From positions 7,564 through 71,563 of the forward strand of contig CAKUXO010000008.1 in assembly GCA_934700385.1 (NCBI GenBank): a stretch of DNA of 64,000 nt, in the 5' to 3' direction. Positions 17,815 through 25,854 of the stretch are shown here, one piece after another. The notes under the pieces were generated by a model. It ran no database searches, was not told the origin of the DNA, and saw only the letters and a program-made list of their open reading frames with translations. A program made the translations under genes and the position numbers. Every line of letters starts with the position of its first letter. Within the stretch, counting starts at the first letter, position 1. The stretch is from an uncultured Candidatus Melainabacteria bacterium. GTDB lineage: Bacteria; Cyanobacteriota; Vampirovibrionia; Gastranaerophilales; Gastranaerophilaceae.

Positions 17815-17820
17815 TATAAT
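17815..17820 (+). promoter_or_regulatory. Probable -10 element for rpsB-tsf
   Basis: TATAAT is placed about 110 nt before rpsB and just upstream of the structured leader. A convincing -35 was not found: TTTAAA at 17791 gives an 18-bp spacer. Confidence 0.4.
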
Positions 17821-17835
17821 TGTATTATTAGATTA

Positions 17836-17910
17836 CCTTTTCGGTCATTATTTCCAAATGGCGCTTTAGCCAGCCCAAGCCAAGGGGTCAGGATTAAACC
17901 GAAAAAAGAA
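17836..17910 (+). promoter_or_regulatory. Structured rpsB leader, candidate S2 autoregulatory element
   Basis: A long closing helix, TTTTCGGT (17838-17845) with ACCGAAAA (17898-17905), encloses a hairpin TGGC/GCCA (17859-17862 with 17869-17872) and a second one CCC/GGG (17874-17876 with 17884-17886). The stretch is clearly more GC-rich than the surrounding intergenic DNA and ends shortly before the ribosome binding site (GAAAGGA) of rpsB. Ribosomal protein operons often carry leaders that bind the encoded protein; binding of S2 here is an inference. I could not match it to a named family from memory. Confidence 0.55.
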
Positions 17911-17923
17911 AGGACAAGAAACT

Positions 17924-18682
17924 ATGGCAGTAGCTACATTAGTAGAATTATTAGATGCAGGTGTACATTTTGGTCACCAAACTCAAAAATGGAATCCGAA
18001 AATGAAACAATATATTTTCGGTGCTAAAAACGGTATTTACATTATCGATTTAAGAAAAACTTCAGATTTATTAGATAAAGCTTATGAAGTTGTTAGAAAA
18101 TATGCTTCTCAAGGCAAAAACGTACTTTTTGTTGGTACTAAAAAACAAGCTGTTGACGTTATCGCTCAAGAAGCAACTCGTTGCGGTGGATACTATATCA
18201 ACCGTCGTTGGTTAGGCGGCATGATGACTAACTTTGAAACAATCCGTGGCAGAGTTAACAAACTAAGAGAACTTGAATCTTTCCTAGAATCAGGTGCTGC
18301 TAACAAACTTCCTAAAAAAGAAATCGCACAATTAAATCGTCAATTATCAAAATTATCTAAAACCCTAGGCGGTATTAAAGAAATGAAAGGTATGCCTGAC
18401 ATTTTAGTTGTAATTGACCAAAAGAAAGAATTAATCGCTATTAAAGAAGCAAACAAACTTGGTATTCCTGTTGTTTGTTTAGCTGATACAAACGCTGATA
18501 CAGATGGTATTGATTACATTATCCCAGGTAACGATGACGCACTTCGTTCAATCAAATTAATCTCTTCAAAAATGGCTGACGCTGTTTTAGAAGGTAAAGA
18601 ACTTAGAGCTAATAACGCTAAAACAAACGGCAAAATCGAAAAAATCGAAGCTGCTGACGCTAATGTTACCGCTGAAGTTTAA
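17924..18682 (+). CDS. rpsB: 30S ribosomal protein S2
   Basis: A 252-residue protein with the uS2 hallmarks: [19 protein letters not shown] at the N-terminus, [30 protein letters not shown] and the [12 protein letters not shown] segment near 190. It binds the small-subunit head-body junction and is needed for S1 docking. AAAGGA lies about 9 nt before the ATG. It heads the usual rpsB-tsf operon behind a structured leader. Confidence 0.98.
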   Translation: MAVATLVELLDAGVHFGHQTQKWNPKMKQYIFGAKNGIYIIDLRKTSDLLDKAYEVVRKYASQGKNVLFVGTKKQAVDVIAQEATRCGGYYINRRWLGGMMTNFETIRGRVNKLRELESFLESGAANKLPKKEIAQLNRQLSKLSKTLGGIKEMKGMPDILVVIDQKKELIAIKEANKLGIPVVCLADTNADTDGIDYIIPGNDDALRSIKLISSKMADAVLEGKELRANNAKTNGKIEKIEAADANVTAEV

Positions 18683-18709
18683 TTAATCAAAAGAATTGGA
18701 GAAAAAATT

Positions 18710-19585
18710 ATGGAAATTAAAGCATCAATGGTTAAAGAATTAAGAGATAAAACCGGCGCCGGCATGATGGACGCTAAAAAAGCTCTTATTGAAACCGAAG
18801 GTGATATGGAAAAAGCAATTGAATTCTTAAGACAAAAAGGCATGGCTTCTGCTGATAAAAAAATGGGCAGAATTGCTGCTGAAGGTACAATTGCTTCTAT
18901 TATTGAAGGCAAAAAAGGTGTAATGGTTGAAATCAACTGTGAAACTGACTTCGTTGCTAAAAATGAAGACTTCAAAGCATTTGCTCAAGATATGGCAAAA
19001 GCAATTCTTGAAATGAACCCAGCTTCAGTTGAAGAATTCCTTACAATGACTTGCCCAAAATGCAACAAAAAAATTGAAGATATCGTTAAAGAAAAAATCG
19101 CTAAAATCGGCGAAAAAATCACTATCAGAAGATTTGTTAGATATGACGCAAACTGCTGCGTAAACACTTACATCCACAACGGAAAAATTGGTGTTTTACT
19201 TGAAGCAAAATGCGAAACATGTGACGAAACTCTTACAAAAGATATCTGCCTACACATCGCTTCAAATGCGCCTGAATTCGTTTCAAGAGAAGAAATTCCT
19301 GCTTCTGTAATCGAAGAAGAAAGAAGAATTGAAATGGGTAAAGAAGATTTAGCGAAAAAACCTGAAAACATCAGAGAAAAAATCGTTGAAGGCAGAGTTA
19401 ACAAATTAATGGCTGAAAGATGTCTTTTAGAACAACCTTTCGTTAAAAATCCTGATTTAACAATTGCAAAACTTATCGAAGGAAAATGTGAAATTGTTAA
19501 ATTTGAAAGATATGTTCTAGGCGAAGGTCTTGAAAAAAGACAAGACGACTTTGCAGCTGAAGTTATGAACCAAATTAAAGGTTAA
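18710..19585 (+). CDS. tsf: Elongation factor Ts with two CxxC pairs
   Basis: A 291-residue EF-Ts, the nucleotide-exchange factor for EF-Tu. The N-terminal UBA-like domain (ASMVKELRDKTGAGMMDAKKAL) and the EF-Tu-contacting TDFVAKNEDF (about 79-88) are canonical, as is the C-terminal LLEQPFVKNP. Unusual for the family are cysteines C115-P-K-C118 at the start of the core subdomain and C168-E-T-C171 later, plus C149, C150 and C180. The two CxxC pairs could form a zinc site or disulfides. The gene is 27 nt downstream of rpsB, with GGAGAA before the ATG, and is followed by a strong terminator. Confidence 0.96.
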   Translation: MEIKASMVKELRDKTGAGMMDAKKALIETEGDMEKAIEFLRQKGMASADKKMGRIAAEGTIASIIEGKKGVMVEINCETDFVAKNEDFKAFAQDMAKAILEMNPASVEEFLTMTCPKCNKKIEDIVKEKIAKIGEKITIRRFVRYDANCCVNTYIHNGKIGVLLEAKCETCDETLTKDICLHIASNAPEFVSREEIPASVIEEERRIEMGKEDLAKKPENIREKIVEGRVNKLMAERCLLEQPFVKNPDLTIAKLIEGKCEIVKFERYVLGEGLEKRQDDFAAEVMNQIKG

Positions 19586-19602
19586 TAAATAACTTTTAAA
19601 AT

Positions 19603-19633
19603 AAAAAGAGGCTTAGTTTTAAGCCTCTTTTTT
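19603..19633 (+). terminator. Intrinsic terminator of rpsB-tsf
   Basis: AAAAAGAGGCTTA pairs with TAAGCCTCTTTTT around a short GTTT loop, followed by T residues, 18 nt after the tsf stop. Confidence 0.88.
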
Positions 19634-19681
19634 ACCCCAAAATTATTTATGTCATCATCAAATTATTGAAAGGAATTAAAA

Positions 19682-19918
19682 ATGTACACTATTCTTCCTA
19701 TAATGGTAAACACTGTTTCAGAATACACAGGTCGTCAATTAAAAATCAACGCATCTATGATTAAATCAATTGAAGAAACTCAAAATATGAACAGAACAAA
19801 AATTAACTTTATCGACAACACAAGCGCATTAGTTTTTGATGAACCAGATCAACTAGGTGCAAAAATAAACAAAAAAACAAGTGACATTTACTCAAATAAA
19901 TTAGATGTTCAAGCGTAA
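19682..19918 (+). CDS. Small FlbD-like protein
   Basis: A 78-residue protein. The segment GRQLKINASMIKSIEETQN followed by KINFIDNTSALVFDEP resembles the short FlbD family of flagellar operons, where a 'LNADLIExIExTPDT-xITLxxGxKxxVxE' pattern is typical. The match is by eye and partial. GAAAGGA stands 7 nt before the ATG, so it is a real gene. Its stop TAA is immediately followed by the maf ATG, so the two are cotranscribed. No flagellar genes are nearby, though a FliA-family sigma factor lies 42 kb away. Confidence 0.6.
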   Translation: MYTILPIMVNTVSEYTGRQLKINASMIKSIEETQNMNRTKINFIDNTSALVFDEPDQLGAKINKKTSDIYSNKLDVQA

Positions 19919-20467
19919 ATGATATTAGCATCTAATTCACCAAGAAGAAAAGAAATTTTATTAAAAGCAGGGTACGATTTTAAAATAGTACCCTCAAATT
20001 ATGATGAAAAGATTTCTAATTTAGCATATAACCAAAATCTTGTTGAAAATTGCGCCCTTCAAAAAGCTCTTGAAGTTCAAAAAAGATTAAAAACATCTGA
20101 TTTAATAATTTCTTCTGACACAGTTGTTGTTTTAAATAACAAAATTTTAGGCAAACCAAAAGATGAAAAAGAAGCGTTTTCAATGTTAAGCAATCTTTCG
20201 GATAACACCCATTTTGTTGCAACTTCGATTTGTTTAGTTAAAGAAAATAAAATTTTAAAAGATACACAAAAAACTTTTGTGACTTTCAGAAAGCTAGAAG
20301 ATGAAGAAATAATCAACTATATAAAAACAAAACATCCCCTTGATAAAGCCGGAAGTTATGGAATTCAAGATGAAAATTTTGATTTTAATACAAATCTTGA
20401 TGGCGAACTTGATAACGTTATTGGTTTTCCATTAAAACTTTTTAAAAAACTTCTAAGCCTTATATAA
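19919..20467 (+). CDS. maf: Maf-family nucleoside triphosphate pyrophosphatase
   Basis: A 182-residue Maf/YhdE-type enzyme that hydrolyses non-canonical or excess nucleoside triphosphates (dTTP/UTP-type activity is usual) to monophosphates. It shows the N-terminal ILASNSPRRKEILLKAG signature, the catalytic SSDTVVVLNNKILGKPKDEKEA region and DKAGSYGIQD. The start codon directly abuts the stop of the preceding small gene. The last 15 bp overlap the convergent DppD-like gene. Confidence 0.93.
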   Translation: MILASNSPRRKEILLKAGYDFKIVPSNYDEKISNLAYNQNLVENCALQKALEVQKRLKTSDLIISSDTVVVLNNKILGKPKDEKEAFSMLSNLSDNTHFVATSICLVKENKILKDTQKTFVTFRKLEDEEIINYIKTKHPLDKAGSYGIQDENFDFNTNLDGELDNVIGFPLKLFKKLLSLI

Positions 20468-21406
20468 CCAACAAGAAACACTACCAAAGCAATTAGATAT
20501 TGTTTTAGGTTTTTGGGTTTCACAAATTTCCATGCAATTTTTACATCTAGGATGAAACTTACACCCTTGAATTATTGTTGTTATGGGTGAAATTTGACCT
20601 TTAATGTTTTCAAGTTTTTTACCTCTAACGCTTGGCAGCGCCCCTAAAAGCGCTTTTGTATAAGGATGTTTTGGGTTTTTAAAAAGGTTTTTACTTTCAG
20701 ATTTTTCAACAACATCACCTAAATACATAATCGAAGCGCTATCAGTGTAATTTGAAACAATTGAAAGGTCATGAGTAATTAAAATAATAGTTTTACCTTT
20801 ATTTTTCAATTCAACCAACAAATTTAAAATTGAATTTGAAACAGAAACATCAAGCGCTGTTGTTGGTTCGTCTGCTAAAATCAAATCTGAATTTGAAATT
20901 AGGCTCATAGCAATAATCACTCTTTGTTTCATGCCGCCAGAAAGTTCATGCGGATAAGATTTTAAAACAGAATCAATGTTTTTAATTTTAACTTCATCAA
21001 GCGCATTTTTAATTATTTCAAGACGAAGTTTTTTATCTGTTTTATTAACCTTACAAACTTCTAAAAGCTGGTTTTCAATCGTAAATAAAGGATTTAAAGA
21101 CATAAAAGGATCTTGTGGAATTAAAGAAATTTTCCTTCCTCTTATTTTTCTTATTTCATTTTCTTTCAAATTTAAAAGATTTTCATTGTTAAAAAGAATT
21201 TCACCCGAAGAAATTCTTGCATTTTTTGGAAGTAATCTTAAAATTGTATTAATAAAAACAGATTTACCGCAGCCTGATTCTCCGGCAATTGCGTGAATTT
21301 TGCCTTTTTCAAAAGATAAATTTATATTATTTAAAACATAATAAAATTCATCTTCAATATTAAAACCGACTGATAAATTATTAACTTCTAAAATATTTTC
21401 TGCCAC
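20453..21406 (-). CDS. Peptide-type ABC transporter ATPase (DppD/OppD family)
   Basis: A 317-residue ATP-binding subunit. It shows Walker A GESGCGKSVF, Q-loop PQDPFMSLNP, signature LSGGMKQRV, Walker B DLILADEPTTALDV and H-loop LITHDLSI. The C-terminal oligopeptide/dipeptide extension HPYTKALLGALPS is followed by the Cys-rich GCKFHPRCKNCMEIC typical of DppD/OppD. The permease, second ATPase and binding protein genes of a peptide or nickel uptake system are not in the window, so its partners must be encoded elsewhere. Its 3' end overlaps maf by 15 bp. Confidence 0.88.
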   Translation of the reverse strand: MAENILEVNNLSVGFNIEDEFYYVLNNINLSFEKGKIHAIAGESGCGKSVFINTILRLLPKNARISSGEILFNNENLLNLKENEIRKIRGRKISLIPQDPFMSLNPLFTIENQLLEVCKVNKTDKKLRLEIIKNALDEVKIKNIDSVLKSYPHELSGGMKQRVIIAMSLISNSDLILADEPTTALDVSVSNSILNLLVELKNKGKTIILITHDLSIVSNYTDSASIMYLGDVVEKSESKNLFKNPKHPYTKALLGALPSVRGKKLENIKGQISPITTIIQGCKFHPRCKNCMEICETQKPKTISNCFGSVSCWLYKA

Positions 21407-21453
21407 AAAAACTCCTTAATATAAGGATTATAGCACAATTTTAAAATTAATCA

Positions 21454-22599
21454 TTAGACTTTTTGGGCTTCTTTTTGAGCTTGATTGTTAATCTTAGCTT
21501 TCATTTTCTTTCTTCTCATTAAATCAACAAAAGCTTCAAGACGAGTGATATAACCAGCTCTACCTGTTTGTTCATCCATAATTAAAGATAAAATCGGAAG
21601 ATTAACGTCTTCTCTCATTTTTGGAAAAATATTTTGGCTCATAATTTCAGGCATGCAAGTAAAAGGTGAAACATGGATTAAGCCATCAACATTTCTTTCT
21701 TTTGCATATAAAACATCTGAAATACATTCTAAGGCATCGCCCCCGATATCGCGCATTAAGTATGGTTTTGCTAATCTATATGCACGCTCTAGGTGGGTTT
21801 CACCTTTTTTAAACATTTTTGGAATAATTGCATCTTTAAGAAAAGATGAAATTGTTAAAGAACGTCTAACTTGAACACCCATAGCGCCTAATTCACGTTC
21901 TAAATTTTGATTTGAAAATTCATCATTAACAATATAAATTTCACCTGTTAAATCAACTCTAATTATATCTCTATTTTTATCAATTTGAACATTAGAAATT
22001 TCTTTTAAGCCATTTTTCAAGGCTTTGTTTAATTCTTTAAAGTTGTTTGCTTTTCTAATTTCTTTAATCGCCTTGTTAAAAGCCTTTTCACTATCTCCTT
22101 TGTGAATTTCACGGGCTCTATGATAAGATAAGAAATTTTGCAATTCATCAACAGCAAAAACTGTTTTTACAGCCAATAAAATCGCATAAAGCATTTTTAG
22201 ATAATTTTTTGAACCGGTTAAGCGAGATAAATAATCAATCATCCCCTTAAAACCGTCATATAGGCTTAGTTCAATGTAATTAGCATTATAACCTAGTTCT
22301 TTTAAAACTTGTTCAATACTTCTTCCATATTCACCTAATCGGCAAATCCCAGGAGAAGTAATCATAGAAACATAATCAGCACCATTTTCAATTGCTTCAA
22401 TAAAGTTACCTAAAATTAATTTATAAGGTAAACAAATTGCCTCTGGTGAATTTTTTGTTCCCAATGAAAGGGTTTTTTTACTTGTATAAGGAGGAATAAA
22501 AGCCTCTACCCCAATTGCATTTAATGCTTTTTCCCAAGCTACAAAAATAGTACCCATGTGAGGAAAAGCAACTTTAATTTTCTTATTTTCGTTTGTCAT
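21454..22599 (-). CDS. HgdB-like protein (2-hydroxyacyl-CoA dehydratase/activase-related, COG3580-type)
   Basis: A 381-residue protein beginning KVAFPHMGTIFVAWEKALNA. It carries invariant-looking cysteines in EAICLPYK, SPGICRLGEYGRS and HVSPFTCMPE, plus the closing LSLIMDEQTGRAGYITRLEA. This is the pattern of stand-alone proteins related to the 2-hydroxyglutaryl-CoA dehydratase system that bind an Fe-S cluster. Their substrate is generally unknown. No dehydratase partner or ATP-dependent activase is adjacent. Such proteins are common in strict anaerobes. The predicted activity is inference beyond family membership. Confidence 0.72.
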   Translation of the reverse strand: MTNENKKIKVAFPHMGTIFVAWEKALNAIGVEAFIPPYTSKKTLSLGTKNSPEAICLPYKLILGNFIEAIENGADYVSMITSPGICRLGEYGRSIEQVLKELGYNANYIELSLYDGFKGMIDYLSRLTGSKNYLKMLYAILLAVKTVFAVDELQNFLSYHRAREIHKGDSEKAFNKAIKEIRKANNFKELNKALKNGLKEISNVQIDKNRDIIRVDLTGEIYIVNDEFSNQNLERELGAMGVQVRRSLTISSFLKDAIIPKMFKKGETHLERAYRLAKPYLMRDIGGDALECISDVLYAKERNVDGLIHVSPFTCMPEIMSQNIFPKMREDVNLPILSLIMDEQTGRAGYITRLEAFVDLMRRKKMKAKINNQAQKEAQKV

Positions 22600-22704
22600 A
22601 AATTAATTATACAACAAAAACTTTTAAAAAAAGGCAATTTTTTTTCGCTAATTGTTTTTATAAATATATACGCTAAATATAACCTAACAATACAAGGAGA
22701 AAAA

Positions 22705-23211
22705 ATGGAGTCATCATCAAACATTTCGTCTGCAAATCAAGCATATCTTAGCAAAGTTCAAACAAACAATGAAATAAAGCAAACTCAAAATACTACAACA
22801 AATCCCGTTAAAAAAGAAGAAATTAAAGATGGCGATAAAAAATCGATGAATGCTTTAAAATGGGCAGGTATAATTGCAGCAGGTACCCTACTTGTTGGCG
22901 GAACAATTTATGCCGTTAAAAAAGGTAAAACTGCAAAATTAGATGACATCAAATTTGAAAAAGGAACAGCAACCTTAAAAGAAGGTGGCGAAAAATTTAG
23001 CGGTACAATTTCTGATACCACAAAAGGTGGCAAAAAAATTAAAATGACTTATAAAGATGGCGTTCTTCAAAGTAGCACATATAAAGGCGAAAATAAAATC
23101 AAAAAGGCCTATGATTACGCTGAAAACGGTGAATTATCAAAAGTTGTTAAAAATGGAAATGAAATCGATATTTCAAAAGCAAAGCAAGAAGCAGCTGAAA
23201 AACTTGACTAA
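22705..23211 (+). CDS. Unknown single-pass membrane protein, tandem copy 1
   Basis: A 168-residue protein. A polar N-terminus (about 1-45) precedes one transmembrane helix (about 52-72, WAGIIAAGTLLVGGTIYAVKK) and a C-terminal domain with short beta-type repeats (KFSGTISDTTKGGKKIKMTY, then YKGENKIKKAYDYAENGEL) reminiscent of MORN-like or wall-contact repeats. AAGGAG lies 7 nt before ATG 22705, so this start is preferred over open codons further upstream. It is paralogous to the next gene, 12 nt away. I recognise no family. Confidence 0.75.
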   Translation: MESSSNISSANQAYLSKVQTNNEIKQTQNTTTNPVKKEEIKDGDKKSMNALKWAGIIAAGTLLVGGTIYAVKKGKTAKLDDIKFEKGTATLKEGGEKFSGTISDTTKGGKKIKMTYKDGVLQSSTYKGENKIKKAYDYAENGELSKVVKNGNEIDISKAKQEAAEKLD

Positions 23212-23223
23212 AGAAAGGAAATT

Positions 23224-23871
23224 ATGGACTCAGCCAAAATTTCGCAAACAAACAATGTTCAAATTAACAATGTAAATAATAAAGAAAAAGCAACATCGCC
23301 CATTAAAAATGACGCAAAAAATGAAATTAAAGATGGCAATAAAAAGTCGATGAATGTGCTTAAATGGGCAGGATTAATTGCCTTAGGAAGTGTACTTTTA
23401 GGTGGAACAATTTATGCTGCCCAAAAAGGAAAAACCGTTAAATTAAGCGATGTAAATTTTGACAAAGGAATTGCCTCTCTTAAAGAATCCGGTGAAAAAT
23501 TCAGCGGAACAATTTCAGATACCACTAAAGGTGGCAATAAAATTAAAATGACTTATAAAGATGGCGTTCTTCAAAAATCTGTTAAGGTTGGCGAAAATGG
23601 CTGTACAAAATTATATAATTATAATGATAAGGGCAGAATTTCAACCTTAAGCAGAAATGGTGAAATAAGAAACGTTGAAGAAAAATATCAAAAAGGCTTG
23701 GAAAAACTTAAAAATTTAAAATTTTCAGAGGATGATGTTGAAAAAATTAAAGAAGAAGTTATAAAAGATACCGGAACTATTTTAAAATCCAATGGGTCAA
23801 AACTTGATGAAAAGGTAAAGAAATTTAAAGCCGAATCCCAAGAAGAAACAACTAATTCATCAATTACATAA
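23224..23871 (+). CDS. Unknown single-pass membrane protein, tandem copy 2
   Basis: A 215-residue paralogue of the preceding gene. The block from EIKDG through the transmembrane helix to KMTYKDGVLQ is nearly identical in the two proteins, so they arose by tandem duplication. Copy 2 has an extra C-terminal helical, Lys/Glu-rich tail (about 155-215). The N-terminal 35 residues differ between the copies. AAAGGAA is placed 6 nt before the ATG. The function is unknown. The topology suggests a short cytoplasmic or cleaved N-terminus and an exported repeat domain, but orientation cannot be fixed from sequence. Confidence 0.75.
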   Translation: MDSAKISQTNNVQINNVNNKEKATSPIKNDAKNEIKDGNKKSMNVLKWAGLIALGSVLLGGTIYAAQKGKTVKLSDVNFDKGIASLKESGEKFSGTISDTTKGGNKIKMTYKDGVLQKSVKVGENGCTKLYNYNDKGRISTLSRNGEIRNVEEKYQKGLEKLKNLKFSEDDVEKIKEEVIKDTGTILKSNGSKLDEKVKKFKAESQEETTNSSIT

Positions 23872-23890
23872 AAAAATTTGAACTAAAATT

Positions 23891-23925
23891 AAAAAACTCC
23901 CGCATTTTCATACGGGAGTTTAAAT
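23891..23925. terminator. Bidirectional terminator between paralogue 2 and rplL
   Basis: AAACTCCCG (23894-23902) and CGGGAGTTT (23913-23921) form a GC-rich stem. On the minus strand it is followed by TTTTTT and serves rplL well; on the plus strand the T run is shorter. Confidence 0.85.
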
Positions 23926-23940
23926 TTATAGTTAAATTAA

Positions 23941-24315
23941 CTATTTGATTTCTACAGTTGCGCCAGCTTCTTCTAATTTAGCTTTGATGTCTTTAGCTTC
24001 TTCAGGTTTAACGCCTTCTTTAATAGCTTTTGGAGCGCCATCAACTAAATCTTTAGCTTCTTTTAAGCCTAAGCCAGTGATTTCACGAACTAGTTTAAGA
24101 ACTGGAATTTTGTTAGCGCCAGCAGAAGCAAGAATTACATTAACTTCTGATGGAGCGTCAGCAGCAGCTTCAGCAGCAGCTGCAGGAGCAGCAGCAACAG
24201 CAACAGGTGCAGCAGCAGATACGCCGAATTTTTCTTCCATAGCTTTTACTAATTCAGCAGCTTCTAATAATGTTAATTTTTCAATTGATTCTAAAATTGT
24301 TTCTACGTTAGACAT
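23941..24315 (-). CDS. rplL: 50S ribosomal protein L7/L12
   Basis: A 124-residue bL12 protein. The N-terminal dimerisation domain ([30 protein letters not shown]) precedes an Ala-rich hinge (about 38-57) and the C-terminal factor-binding domain with [20 protein letters not shown]. The stalk protein recruits translational GTPases. I set the start at ATG 24315, preceded by AAAGG at 10 nt, rather than at the ATG six codons upstream, which would add an atypical extension. It follows rplJ by 41 nt. Confidence 0.97.
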   Translation of the reverse strand: MSNVETILESIEKLTLLEAAELVKAMEEKFGVSAAAPVAVAAAPAAAAEAAADAPSEVNVILASAGANKIPVLKLVREITGLGLKEAKDLVDGAPKAIKEGVKPEEAKDIKAKLEEAGATVEIK

Positions 24316-24356
24316 TGTTATTTTACCTTTCATAAATTAATTTGTATTTTATATTA

Positions 24357-24878
24357 TTAAGCAGATTTTTGAGCACGAACTGCGTCAATTGCTCTAACAA
24401 GGGCAGACATAACTCCATTTACAGAGTATACTAAGCCGCTTGCTGGTGAGTTGATAGAACCAAGCATTTTTGCGTAAAGTTCTTCTTTTGAAGGCATAGA
24501 AGCAAGTTTTTTAGCTTCATCAGCAGATAAAACTTTTCCTTCAAGAACAGCACCAAGGATTTCGCCTTTTTTATTTTCTTTAATAAATTTAGCTAAGATT
24601 TTAGCTGAAGCAACTTCATCGCCAAAACCAAAAGCAATAGCAGTAGGACCTTCCATTAATTCTGAAATAACTTCAAAATTTGTTCCTTTTGCAGCAACTT
24701 TACAAAGAGTATTTTTAGTAACTGTTAAATCAGCTTCTGCATTTTGTAAATTACGTCTTAATTCAGTAATTTCTTCAACAGTAAGACCACGATAATCAGC
24801 AACTACAGCAACTTTAGCTTTTTCAAATTGTTCTTTGTAATGTGCAATTTTTTCTTGTTTAAATTCTTTTGTTGCCAT
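24357..24878 (-). CDS. rplJ: 50S ribosomal protein L10
   Basis: A 173-residue uL10 with KVAVVADYRGLTVEEITELR and VTKNTLCKVAAKG near the N-terminus, and a C-terminal helix that holds L7/L12 dimers. ATG 24878 is preferred: AAGGAG lies 11 nt before it, whereas the ATG at 24887 is only 2 nt away, too close. Expression is likely controlled by the upstream L10 leader and attenuator. Confidence 0.96.
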   Translation of the reverse strand: MATKEFKQEKIAHYKEQFEKAKVAVVADYRGLTVEEITELRRNLQNAEADLTVTKNTLCKVAAKGTNFEVISELMEGPTAIAFGFGDEVASAKILAKFIKENKKGEILGAVLEGKVLSADEAKKLASMPSKEELYAKMLGSINSPASGLVYSVNGVMSALVRAIDAVRAQKSA

Positions 24879-24923
24879 TTTGGACATATCTCCTTTCTTC
24901 AAGACTTCACAAAACCTTTTAAA

Positions 24924-24955
24924 CAAAAAAGTTTTGCGAGTATAGTACGCAAAAC
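24924..24955 (-). terminator. Attenuator hairpin in the rplJ leader
   Basis: On the minus strand GTTTTGCG (24948-24955) pairs with CGCAAAAC (24931-24938) around a 9-nt loop and is followed directly by TTTTTT. This intrinsic terminator lies between the L10-binding motif and the rplJ start, as expected for transcription attenuation. Confidence 0.75.
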
Positions 24956-24980
24956 AGCTCAATAAAGTAGATTAACTTTT

Positions 24981-25031
24981 CGAACCTAGATTGGAAATTA
25001 AGGCTGAAAGCCACCAACCGTCTTTGGTACC
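24981..25031 (-). promoter_or_regulatory. L10 ribosomal protein leader
   Basis: Read on the minus strand, this contains ACCAAAGACGGTTGGTGGC, then CCTTAATTTCCAATCTAGG. The CCAAAGAC-GGTTGGTG core with a following CCTA segment is the conserved L10(L12)-binding leader found upstream of rplJ in many bacteria. It begins at about the predicted transcription start and lies upstream of the attenuator hairpin. Confidence 0.8.
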
Positions 25032-25037
25032 TTATAA

Positions 25038-25065
25038 ATCATATTATAACAAGATTTTTTGTCAA
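25038..25065 (-). promoter_or_regulatory. Promoter of rplJ-rplL
   Basis: On the minus strand TTGACA (25060-25065), a 16-bp spacer and TATGAT (25038-25043). The predicted start falls just before the L10 leader. The remaining DNA up to 25233 is AT-rich, and I see nothing else certain in it. Confidence 0.7.
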
Positions 25066-25233
25066 TAATTTGTTAATAATTCTTAATATTTTGAAAAAAT
25101 TAGGCAATTTTATTTTTCAGTTAATTTTATTAAAACAACAAGAACAGTTATTAATTTTTGTAATAATTGTTAACTTGTACTTTATTTCAGACCTAAATCA
25201 TGATAATATAACATCTCTAATTGAAGTAAGTGT

Positions 25234-25851
25234 ATGCAAAGTATTAAAGAAAAAATTTCAAAAGACATCTATTTAAAGAAATATTCCGACTTAATCAACA
25301 AAATTGCAAAAGTCGAATATCATTCTATAACTTCAAAACATTTAATCGAATTTGAAGAATTAATTAATATCGGGCTTCAAACGATAAACATCCTTTGTGA
25401 ACACGGAAACCCCGAAAAATATACAGAATCCTATCTTGCAACTGCTATCAAATGGGCAATTAGAAACGAATTAAGAAACAGATACAGGTGGTATGGTGTT
25501 CGTCGCCAAGATATGAGCGAAGAAGAAGCACTTCAATTAAAAAATGCAGTTTATAAAACAATTTTATCGACGGATGAGCTTTTTGATTCTGAAAAAACTT
25601 ATGAAGTTAAAGATTCAAGAAGAAATCCTGAAGAAAGTTGCGAATATTCTATGATTACTTCAAGCATTAAATCTGCTGTGATGACTTTACCTAAAAGGGA
25701 AAGAGAACTTATTGAGTCTAAATTTTTCCAAGAGAAAAAACTTTGCGAACTTTCAAATGAATTTTCAATTTCGCCAAGCAGAATTTCAAGAATTATTAAA
25801 ACTGGGCTTGATAAAATTAAAGAAGAACTTGTTAAAAACGAAGTAATTTAA
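25234..25851 (+). CDS. Small sigma-70-family factor (regions 2 and 4)
   Basis: A 205-residue protein. Region 2 (about 40-100) includes FEELINIGLQT, followed by YLATAIKWAIRNELRNRYRWY, which resembles the core-binding and -10 recognition helices. Region 4 (about 145-200) has LPKRERELIESKFFQEKKLCELSNEF and the recognition helix SPSRISRIIKTGLDKI. There is little between them, so region 3 is short or absent. It probably directs RNA polymerase to a special gene set. The promoter specificity is unknown. The ribosome binding site is weak. It converges on the XRE gene with a 3-bp gap. Confidence 0.78.
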   Translation: MQSIKEKISKDIYLKKYSDLINKIAKVEYHSITSKHLIEFEELINIGLQTINILCEHGNPEKYTESYLATAIKWAIRNELRNRYRWYGVRRQDMSEEEALQLKNAVYKTILSTDELFDSEKTYEVKDSRRNPEESCEYSMITSSIKSAVMTLPKRERELIESKFFQEKKLCELSNEFSISPSRISRIIKTGLDKIKEELVKNEVI

Positions 25852-25854
25852 TAA

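Noticed and set aside
22558..22704. Upstream extension of the first tandem paralogue
   Set aside because: The added residues are unrelated to copy 2 and overlap the start of the divergent gene. ATG 22705 has AAGGAG at the right distance.
23945..24340. 131-codon Ala/Ser-rich frame opposite rplL
   Set aside because: Shadow of the ribosomal protein L7/L12 hinge; rplL is certain and the plus strand lacks a ribosome binding site.
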